Made by a program: the position numbers and the translations under genes | Shown: in pieces, positions 50,258 through 56,523 of the stretch | Layout: every line of letters starts with the position of its first letter | How positions within the stretch are numbered: position 1 is the first letter of the stretch | Assembly: GCA_031280235.1 (NCBI GenBank) | Contig: JAITHA010000057.1 | Location: forward strand, 1 to 56,523 | DNA length: 56,523 bases | Direction: 5' to 3' | From: Puniceicoccales bacterium | GTDB lineage: Bacteria > Verrucomicrobiota > Verrucomicrobiia > Opitutales > UBA953 | The notes under the pieces: generated by a model | The model's input: the letters and a program-made list of their open reading frames with translations, nothing else | What the model was told of the DNA's origin: nothing | The model's database searches: none

Positions 50258-50779
50258 TCAGGCTTGTTGGGCAGTAGGGAGCATTGCGCTGAGGCTTTTT
50301 TGAGTTTGGGCGGCCCGGAAGGCGGCTAGCTTTTGGGCCACGGCGGGATCACTCAAGGCGAGGATGGAGGCGGCAAAGACGGCTGCGTTAATGGCGCCTG
50401 CTTTGCCGATGGCGAACGTGGCGACGGGGATGCCGCCGGGCATTTGCACGGTAGATAGGAGAGAGTCCAGGCCCTTTAGTTGGGGAGATTCCAGAGGGAC
50501 GCCGAGAACGGGCAGGGGTGTCAGGCCTGAGACAACCCCTGCAAGGTGCGCCGCCATGCCAGCCCCGGCGATGATGGCTTGGAGGCCGCGCGCCTGCGCT
50601 GTTTTGGCATATTCGATGGTGGCCTCCGGCGTACGGTGTGCGCTGAGCACGCGGGTTTCGCTCTGAATGCCGAGATTTTCCAGAGTCTTTGCGGAGTGTT
50701 CCATGACGGGCCAATCCGAAAGGCTCCCGAGGAGAATGCCGACACGCGGCGTTTTTTCTGCAGGGCTGGTATTGCTCAT
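50258..50779 (-). CDS. purE: 5-(carboxyamino)imidazole ribonucleotide mutase
   Basis: 173 residues. Moves the carboxyl group in N5-CAIR to give CAIR in purine synthesis. Class I PurE motifs: GILLGSLSDWPVMEHSAKTL, VLSAHRTPEATIEYAK, IIAGAGMAAHLAGVVSGLTP, PVLGVPLESPQLKGLDSLLS and QMPGGIPVATFAIGKAGAIN. The ATG overlaps the argF stop as TAATG (50781-50777), implying translational coupling. purK, its usual partner, is not visible. Confidence 0.96.
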   Translation of the reverse strand: MSNTSPAEKTPRVGILLGSLSDWPVMEHSAKTLENLGIQSETRVLSAHRTPEATIEYAKTAQARGLQAIIAGAGMAAHLAGVVSGLTPLPVLGVPLESPQLKGLDSLLSTVQMPGGIPVATFAIGKAGAINAAVFAASILALSDPAVAQKLAAFRAAQTQKSLSAMLPTAQQA

Positions 50780-51741
50780 TATGTTTGGGTTAAGCCGTGT
50801 GTGGACAGGTGGGCGAGGATGGCTTTCTGAACGTGGAGGCGATTTTCCGCTTGGTCGAAAATGATGCTGGCCGGGCTGTCCAATACTTCTTGCGTGACCT
50901 CTTCGCCAACGTGCGCCGGGAGACAGTGCATAAAATACGCCCCGACCTTGGCTGCGCGCATTACCGCGGCGTTGACCTGATAGGGCTGCATCTGGCTCAG
51001 CCGTTCGGCGCGCTCGGCTTCCATGCCCATGCTCGTCCAGACGTCTGTGTAAACCATGTCGGCGCCACGAGCAGCCTCAATGGGATCTTGCGTAAAGCGC
51101 CAGCTCGGCACGAGGCCGCTACGGGAAAGTTCTTCTCGAATCTCCGCTTGGGGTGCGTAGTTGGCAGGGCCAGCCAGCGCGATTTCCACGCCCAAGTGTG
51201 CTCCGCCGAGGATGAAGGAGTTTGCCATGTTGCACGCTGTATCGCCGAGAAAGGCAATTTTGCGGCCCTTGAGGGATTCAAGATAGCGCTTCACGTCGCC
51301 CCCGCTCCAACGTTCCGCCAAGGTAAAAAAGTCTGTATAGATCTGACATGGATGCAGGTAATCGCTCAAGGCATTGACGACAGGAAGCGTGCCAAGGCGC
51401 GAGACTTCCTCCAAGACAGAGTGCGCGTAACAGCGTATGACGAGCCCATGTAGATAACGCGATAACACGCGGGCGGTGTCGGCAGTCGTCTCTCCTCGCG
51501 AGAGTTGCAGCTCCTCGGCGTTGAGCATCACGGGTTGGCCGCCGAGTTCGTGAACGCCGACTTGGAACGAAACGCGCGTGCGTGTGCTTTTTTTAAAAAA
51601 CAGTAGACCCCAAGACTGGCCTTCCAGATGGGCGCGTTTCTCTGTACCCTGGGAGCGCTCCCGTTTCATGTCCGCCGCCGTGGCGAACACGGCGGCCATC
51701 TCTCCAACAGTAAAGTCCGTCTCTTTGATAAAGTGGCGCAT
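50779..51741 (-). CDS. argF: Ornithine carbamoyltransferase
   Basis: 320 residues. Forms citrulline from ornithine and carbamoyl phosphate in arginine synthesis. Carbamoyl-phosphate site FFKKSTRTRVSFQVG, then LSRYLHGLVIRCYAHS, the YLHPCQIYTDFFTL region and the ornithine-site motif HCLPAHVGEE. That motif separates it from aspartate carbamoyltransferase. ATG at 51741 (MRHFIKE) is typical; the twelve-codon extension upstream is not. It precedes purE with a one-base stop/start overlap, an unusual arginine-purine pairing that may share the carbamoyl/nucleotide demand only by chance. Confidence 0.95.
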   Translation of the reverse strand: MRHFIKETDFTVGEMAAVFATAADMKRERSQGTEKRAHLEGQSWGLLFFKKSTRTRVSFQVGVHELGGQPVMLNAEELQLSRGETTADTARVLSRYLHGLVIRCYAHSVLEEVSRLGTLPVVNALSDYLHPCQIYTDFFTLAERWSGGDVKRYLESLKGRKIAFLGDTACNMANSFILGGAHLGVEIALAGPANYAPQAEIREELSRSGLVPSWRFTQDPIEAARGADMVYTDVWTSMGMEAERAERLSQMQPYQVNAAVMRAAKVGAYFMHCLPAHVGEEVTQEVLDSPASIIFDQAENRLHVQKAILAHLSTHGLTQT

Positions 51742-51820
51742 GGTAAAAAGGGAGGCTGCACACTGCCTAAGGCACAAGATTTGAACAGACTTTTCTGCCC
51801 CCCGGAGGCAGCCTGAGAGC

Positions 51821-53689
51821 TCATAGAAGCGAAACCGGGCAATCTAGCGCGCTCGCGATAACGCGGAGCAGCTCGGCCTCGTCGGGCTGAATGATGTTGT
51901 CAGCAGAGGCAACGGTCGAGGCCGCTTGTAGGGTTTGCTGTTTCACCTCGGGCCTAGTACAAGCGAGGGCATTGAGGGCAGCATCAAGGCAGCGAAAATT
52001 GCACTCGTTGCTCGAAAGGATGGGCGGCAGGCCTATGTGAGGGGCCAGAGTGCGCGCGCCTGCTGCGTAGGCGGCTCCGGCAGCAGCGGGCGAAGTGTTC
52101 CCCGCGTAGGCGACAAAGGAAAGGATGCTGCCTGTGGCCTCGGCGAGAGCTTTGACAGGAAGATGCATGACGCGCGCGGCTTGGCGTGGCTTGCGCTGGC
52201 GGGCGATCTGGTGCTTCAAAAGGCTCAATAAAGCGTACTCGAAAATAGAGACTCGCCCGTCGGCATTGACGAGGGCCTGGGCGCGAGCGAGGAGCACGTC
52301 CTGCTGCTCCGAGGGAATGGCTCGCAAAGTGCCGAGAGAGATTTGCAGCAGCGGCAGGCGCTGGTGTGGCTCAAGGCTGCGGAGCTCCGCGAGCAACGCA
52401 GCATCAAGCGAAATGCCCGCCAGCGCCCTTGCCTGTCTGGCGCGGATGTCTGGGGAACGATCGAGTAGAAGGCCAAGGAGGATCGTTTCACAGGCCGAGG
52501 CGTTGTGGGCAGCGGTGTGCAATGTGCCTGGCAGTCTGGAGATCAGCGTCTGTGCCTGCTGGATGCCGTCGAGACCAAGAGCACCGACGGAGTCCATGAA
52601 ATTGTTGACGTCGCGTCGTCGTACGCGCGCGGCACCTTTTTCGTTGCGAGAGGCGGTGGAAAGCGGGCGCGAAGAGAGCGGGGCGTTGAGGTCAAAATTT
52701 GCAACAACGGCCTTGATGCGAGTTTCCAAGGGAGGGTGAGTGGCAAACATTTGAGAGAAAAGACCGGAGAAAGATTGCGCGAAAAACATGTGGCTAATCT
52801 CGCTGGCGCGCGGCTCTTGAATCCGCGAACCCGTCGTGAGTCGAATCGTGTTGAGCGCCCCCGCCATGGCAGCTGGATTACGCGTGAATTGCACCGAGGA
52901 GGCATCGGCGAGAAATTCGCGCTGGCGCGAGATGGCTGCCTGAATGAGGCGTCCAAAGAAGAAGCCCGCATAGCCAAGCACGATAAGGGCCAAACCGCCG
53001 ACGAGGAGTATGGCAGCGCTGTTGTTCTTGTTGCGCGAACGCCCGCTGCGCGAAGCAGCGTGAAGCAAAACACGCCCGATGAGTGTGAAGGCAATGATGC
53101 CGAAAAGGATGGCAGTGAGCTTGAGGTTCAGGCGCATGTCGCCGTTGAGGATGTGGCTGAACTCGTGCCCGACAACGGCCTGCAGCTCATCACGGCTAAG
53201 CTTGTCAAGAGCTCCTTGGGAGACTGCCACCACGGCGTCGCCCGTTGTCAGTCCAGCTGCAAAAGCGTTGATCGAGCCCTCGCGCGAAAGGATGAAAACA
53301 GGCGGGACAGGCATTCCTGCAGCGATGGACATTTCCTCGACAATATTGAGCAAGCGCCGCTTGGCTGCGTCCGTGGCGCATGGCTCGACGAGCTCACCGC
53401 CCATCATTTTTGCAATCACGTGTCCCCCTGCGCGCAACTCGAGCCACTTGAAGAGCGAGCCCCCACCCACCGTGCAGACGACGATACCGAGTGTGATGAG
53501 AGTATCGTCCAACTCCCAGTAATCAGCAAAGTCGGAAAAATCGTCAATCGCGCCGCCTTCAAGAAACGCTCTGCCGAAGACGACGAGCACGTTGACGCCG
53601 AAGCTGATGGCGAGGATGGCGAGGGCGAAGAGAAAGACGAGCCGACGGGTCTTGGTGCGGGCGTGTTCTTGGGCGGCAAAAAAGTTCAT
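51821..53689 (-). CDS. M48 family membrane zinc peptidase with long C-terminal extension
   Basis: 622 residues. Two N-terminal membrane segments (about 17-40 and 70-90), then the M48 domain with the zinc motif HEFSH at 175-179 (VVGHEFSHILNGDMRLNLKL) and the downstream glutamate in REFLADASSVQFTRNP. Two further hydrophobic stretches flank it. After about residue 330 a 290-residue helical tail, unlike the short HtpX, ends in a region resembling TerB (DGRVSIFEYALLSLLK and SADNIIQPDEAELLRVIASA). Such proteins commonly pair with LemA, as here. Role probably envelope quality control; inferred. ATG at 53689 chosen; the 25-codon extension is poor. Confidence 0.87.
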   Translation of the reverse strand: MNFFAAQEHARTKTRRLVFLFALAILAISFGVNVLVVFGRAFLEGGAIDDFSDFADYWELDDTLITLGIVVCTVGGGSLFKWLELRAGGHVIAKMMGGELVEPCATDAAKRRLLNIVEEMSIAAGMPVPPVFILSREGSINAFAAGLTTGDAVVAVSQGALDKLSRDELQAVVGHEFSHILNGDMRLNLKLTAILFGIIAFTLIGRVLLHAASRSGRSRNKNNSAAILLVGGLALIVLGYAGFFFGRLIQAAISRQREFLADASSVQFTRNPAAMAGALNTIRLTTGSRIQEPRASEISHMFFAQSFSGLFSQMFATHPPLETRIKAVVANFDLNAPLSSRPLSTASRNEKGAARVRRRDVNNFMDSVGALGLDGIQQAQTLISRLPGTLHTAAHNASACETILLGLLLDRSPDIRARQARALAGISLDAALLAELRSLEPHQRLPLLQISLGTLRAIPSEQQDVLLARAQALVNADGRVSIFEYALLSLLKHQIARQRKPRQAARVMHLPVKALAEATGSILSFVAYAGNTSPAAAGAAYAAGARTLAPHIGLPPILSSNECNFRCLDAALNALACTRPEVKQQTLQAASTVASADNIIQPDEAELLRVIASALDCPVSLL

Positions 53690-53776
53690 GCTGGGAAAAT
53701 AGGGAGGCGTTGTCCTGACGCTCCGCCGTGCGCTACCCTCAGCAAGCAACGCATGGCGAAGCAACTTGCGGCTGGC

Positions 53777-54376
53777 TTAGAACTGCACCTTGGGGGCCTC
53801 CTTTTCAGCTGCATCCGTGATCTGGAAAGACTCAGCCGGTTGGAACCCCAGCGCGCCGGAGAAGAAAACGATAGGAAAAGTTTCGCGCTGCGTATTGTAG
53901 TTCATCACAGCGTCGTTGTACGCTTGGCGCGCGAAGGCCACGCGATTCTCTGTAGAGGTAAGTTCCTCGGCAAGCTGCATCATATTCTGGTTAGCCTTCA
54001 GCTCCGGGTATTTCTCTGCGACGACCATCAGGCGGGAGAGCGCGCCATGCAGGCGTGTTTCTGCGCCAACGAGGTTACGCATCGCGCTAGCATCCGCCGG
54101 GTTGGAGGCCGCTGCCTGCGCCGCACTATGGGCGATGTTTCGCGCCTGCGTGACGGCCTCCAGCGTCTCCCTCTCGTGCTTGAGGTAGCCCTTCGCCGTC
54201 TCCACCAAATTCGGGATGAGGTCGTAGCGGCGCTTAAGCTGGACGTCTATCTGCGCAAACGCATTCTTGAAGACGTTGCGCAAGCCAACAAGCTTGTTGT
54301 ACGTCATAATGCCATAGAAGATAGCGTAGCCTACGGCGCCGATGAAGGCGAGCGTGATAAGTGTGGAAAGATCCAT
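53777..54376 (-). CDS. LemA family protein
   Basis: 199 residues with one N-terminal membrane segment (LITLAFIGAVGYAIFYGIM) and a helical domain with NKLVGLRNVFKNAFAQIDVQ, LKRRYDLIPNLVETAKGYLK, HERETLEAVTQAR, ELTSTENRVAFARQAYNDAV and MNYNTQRETFP. Function of LemA is not established; the family often sits next to M48 peptidases, and does here (87 bases). ATG at 54376 is chosen; ATG 54406 is possible, whereas the further extension is not family-like. Divergent from lpxK. Confidence 0.9.
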   Translation of the reverse strand: MDLSTLITLAFIGAVGYAIFYGIMTYNKLVGLRNVFKNAFAQIDVQLKRRYDLIPNLVETAKGYLKHERETLEAVTQARNIAHSAAQAAASNPADASAMRNLVGAETRLHGALSRLMVVAEKYPELKANQNMMQLAEELTSTENRVAFARQAYNDAVMNYNTQRETFPIVFFSGALGFQPAESFQITDAAEKEAPKVQF

Positions 54377-54491
54377 CGGGATCTTGGCTCTCAGGAAGTG
54401 CTGCATAACAGGTAATCCCCTGAAGAACGCGTGCCACCACGACAAGTAAAAACACGTTGCCCATGCAGATATCAGGCCCGCTTCGTTTTGC

Positions 54492-55805
54492 GTGGTTGAA
54501 ATTTTGCTCTTTCCCCTTTTTTCCCTGCCTGTGATTTCCCATTTCTTCCAAGTGCTGAGAGGTAATGTCGACCGTTTTGTGCAATACACGACGGACATAA
54601 TCTACGATCACGGCAAGAAGACGACGGGAACAAAAGTTTACACCGTCTTATTGAAAGCACTCTCTCTCGTGTACGGGCTCGCAGTGAAGACGCGTTTCGC
54701 CCTCTACAATGGTCGCGTTTTGAAACGCAAACCCGTCGGCAGCATCACCATCGTCATTGGCAACCTCACGGTGGGCGGGACGGGCAAGACGCCTATCACG
54801 GAAAAAATGGCCCGCACACTCTCCGAACGTGGGCGAAAAGTGGCCATATTGAGCCGGGGTTACAAGAGCCGCACAGCCCCATTGTGGGTCAGGCTTTGGC
54901 GCAAATACATTCTCTGGGAAGCGCCACGGCATCGTGTGGTGTCCGACGGCAAACGACTGCTGCTCGAGTCTGACGAGGCAGGAGACGAGCCTTACATGCT
55001 CGCGAGAAACCTGCTCCCACACCACGTCGTTGTCATCGTCGGCAGCGACCGTGCGGCTTCCTGCGTCCACGCTCAGGAAGAGTATCACTGCGACACCATC
55101 TTGCTTGATGACGGCATGCAGTACCTCACGCTTGAGGGCAGTTACAACCTTCTCCTCGTGGACAAGACGAACCCCTTTGGGAACGGCTCGCTGCTCCCGC
55201 GTGGTATTCTCCGCGAACCCATCAGCAACCTCAGCCGCGGAGACTACATTTTTCTCACCAAGTCCACCGGCACACGTTCCCGCAAATTGGAGGCCTTCAT
55301 CCGCCGCTACAACCCCTACGCGGAAATCATCGAGTGCAGCCACCGCCCCAAATTGCTGAGCTCTCTGGACGGCAAAACGACGCATCCGCTGAGCTTCCTT
55401 GAAGGACGGTGTGTGGCAATCTTCAGCGGCATCGCCACCCCGCAATTGTTCGAAGACTTCGTCTACGCCTGCCACTGCCAAGTCTCTCATAAAAAACGCT
55501 TTCTCGACCACCATCGATTCACCGAAGAAGAGCTCGTCGATGTGTTTGACGAAGCCGCTGAGAAGGAAGCCGAACTCGTCATCACCACGGAAAAGGACGC
55601 CGTACGCATCGACCCTAAGCGAGAGTGGCGCCTACCCCTATACTATCTGCGCCTCGAAGTGGACATTCTCTCCGACCAGGAAACCTTCGAATGCGCCATC
55701 GCCCGCCTTTGCTTGGGCGAATTCGGACAACGCCGCTTTCGGGAACAACACGCGCTTACCCCCATACAAACTGCGAAAGGGCAAAATAGATCATTTCCCA
55801 ATTAA
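54492..55805 (+). CDS. lpxK: Tetraacyldisaccharide 4'-kinase
   Basis: 437 residues from GTG 54492. Adds the 4'-phosphate to the lipid A precursor at the inner membrane. The kinase P-loop [12 protein letters not shown] begins near residue 90; [36 protein letters not shown] and [10 protein letters not shown] follow, with the C-terminal [12 protein letters not shown] and [12 protein letters not shown]. Amphipathic N-terminus. The start is uncertain: GTG 54531 or GTG 54552 are also in frame, and none has a clear Shine-Dalgarno sequence. It is longer than the usual 330 or so residues. This gene implies a lipid A-bearing outer membrane. Confidence 0.93.
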   Translation: MVEILLFPLFSLPVISHFFQVLRGNVDRFVQYTTDIIYDHGKKTTGTKVYTVLLKALSLVYGLAVKTRFALYNGRVLKRKPVGSITIVIGNLTVGGTGKTPITEKMARTLSERGRKVAILSRGYKSRTAPLWVRLWRKYILWEAPRHRVVSDGKRLLLESDEAGDEPYMLARNLLPHHVVVIVGSDRAASCVHAQEEYHCDTILLDDGMQYLTLEGSYNLLLVDKTNPFGNGSLLPRGILREPISNLSRGDYIFLTKSTGTRSRKLEAFIRRYNPYAEIIECSHRPKLLSSLDGKTTHPLSFLEGRCVAIFSGIATPQLFEDFVYACHCQVSHKKRFLDHHRFTEEELVDVFDEAAEKEAELVITTEKDAVRIDPKREWRLPLYYLRLEVDILSDQETFECAIARLCLGEFGQRRFREQHALTPIQTAKGQNRSFPN

Positions 55806-55844
55806 TTAGTCACAATATTAATGGAGGAGAAGAAGCGGGCTGTT

Positions 55845-56220
55845 ATGAAATTCTACAGCGAAGACCTTCGGAAACACATTATTGCGGCAAGGCAAGGAGG
55901 GAAGGGGACGCAGGAGACGGCGAAGCGGGAGGGAAGCAAACGCACGGTGGAGCGTGATTGGCAACGCTTCGGAGAAACCGGACGGTGTGTCGCGTTGCGA
56001 CGAGGAGGGCGAAGGATCTCGCGACTGAAACCACACCTGGAAACGTTGAGGGGGTGGATCGAAGAATAAAACGACCTCCCGGCCACCGCACGACCCCCCC
56101 TTGACAGGCTCTCAGATCTGTGTCCTCATGTCTATGAAGATTATGGCGTATCCCATCGACAGCTACGTGACCAGCGCCTGCGAGCCCTTATTCCAAGGGC
56201 CTCGGCGGTGTGTCGTGTGC
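55845..56220 (+). pseudogene. IS630-type transposase remnant
   Basis: From ATG 55845 the product starts KFYSEDLRKHIIAARQGGKG, followed by the HTH ETAKREGSKRTVERDWQRFG, typical of IS630-family N-termini. A TAA at 56067-56069 interrupts it after RGWIEE. In the same frame past the stop, text such as DLCPHVYEDYGVSHRQLRDQ still resembles the family, but no DDE core with catalytic residues follows. An in-frame ATG at 55821 gives a longer but less typical start. Inactive. Confidence 0.65.
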
Positions 56221-56486
56221 GTGGATTCCCGCACGGATACGCCTCACAATCTTCGCGCCGAAAGCAAAAAAATCTTGCCGTTGGATTCTTCTGGGGAGGC
56301 ACAATCTTCAGCGATTTTTGCAGTCCGCGTTTGCAATCTGCATCCCTCGCTTTTCATCCCCCAAGACACTCCGCTGAGGCTTTGCGACGTTTCCTTGGCA
56401 AGGTCGCAGTCTCAAAGTGCGTTCCCGTCGTCGGCGTGCCAAGGCGTTCCGAGACCTTCCAAGGCGCTGGAGCGTTCCAGCGTTCT
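56221..56486. other. Terminal non-coding stretch
   Basis: 266 bases without a supported gene. The last part (from about 56430) repeats short words such as ccaaggcgttcc, ccaaggcgctgg, gcgttccag and gcgttctaacgcg, leading into the tandem repeat at the window end. Confidence 0.4.
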
Positions 56487-56523
56487 AACGCGCCAACGCG
56501 CCAACGCGCCAACGCGCCAACGC
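56487..56523. repeat. Tandem 8-bp repeat AACGCGCC, cut by the window end
   Basis: Four exact copies of AACGCGCC (56487-56518) plus AACGC of a fifth up to the window end. It follows diverged GCGTT-rich words, including GTTCTAACGC at 56482-56491, which shares nine bases with the hairpin arm in the rpsJ-rplC gap. The array may extend beyond the window. Confidence 0.85.

Noticed and set aside
52505-54415. 636-codon plus-strand open frame
   Set aside because: It is antisense to the M48 and lemA genes, has low-complexity charged text and no family resemblance; the minus-strand genes have clear motifs.

Overview
The window is about 56.5 kb of a Gram-negative bacterial chromosome dominated by housekeeping genes. 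lpxK (lipid A synthesis), a 2,445-residue autotransporter with a C-terminal outer-membrane barrel and twin-arginine (Tat) signals indicate a diderm cell. Gene style suggests the PVC group, most likely Verrucomicrobiota of the Opitutae type: giant autotransporter-associated beta-strand proteins, a Tat-exported Gfo/Idh/MocA oxidoreductase, Pmp-like repeats, and almost no Shine-Dalgarno sequences before ribosomal protein genes. The taxonomy is inference; no rRNA or tRNA gene was seen to confirm it.

Layout. 1-2.1 kb: a truncated DUF1847 metal-binding protein gene with a clear sigma70-type promoter, and xseA. 2.4-5.5 kb: a forward rho - tyrosine recombinase - nadC run. 5.6-14.4 kb: a membrane iron-sulfur fusion protein, fmt, an M16 peptidase, a GH13 debranching-type enzyme and tlyA. 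14.4-14.9 kb: a decayed transposase. 15.3-23.5 kb: the S10 operon and the first part of the spc operon (rpsJ rplC rplD rplW rplB rpsS [secreted protein] rplV rpsC rplP rpmC rpsQ rplN rplX rplE rpsN rpsH), ending at a convincing terminator right after rpsH. 23.6-26.9 kb: MATE transporter, GNAT acetyltransferase and Tat oxidoreductase. 27.0-31.1 kb: rpoC without rpoB. 31.2-37.4 kb: coaX, ilvA, thrS, prfB and a lone nuoE. 37.5-45.6 kb: the autotransporter and a metal-type ABC ATPase. 46-51.7 kb: eno, a U32 protein of the RlhA type, purE and argF. 51.8-55.8 kb: M48 peptidase, lemA and lpxK. The window ends in an IS630-type remnant and a short tandem repeat.

How the genes fit together. Most serve transcription (rho, rpoC), translation (ribosomal proteins, fmt, thrS, prfB, tlyA, RlhA-like), DNA processing (xseA, Xer recombinase), central metabolism (eno, nadC, coaX, purE, argF, ilvA, nuoE) and the envelope (lpxK, autotransporter, LemA/M48).

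What stands out is disruption of usually conserved neighbourhoods: an exported protein is embedded between rpsS and rplV, the spc operon stops after rpsH, rpoC has lost its rpoB neighbour, and nuoE is followed by an autotransporter rather than nuoF. RpoC also lacks all cysteines of its second zinc site, ThrRS lacks its TGS domain, and the autotransporter carries chlamydial Pmp-like FxxN/GGA(I/L/V) repeats in a duplicated, AT-richer half. No CRISPR array, prophage or recognisable defence system was found.
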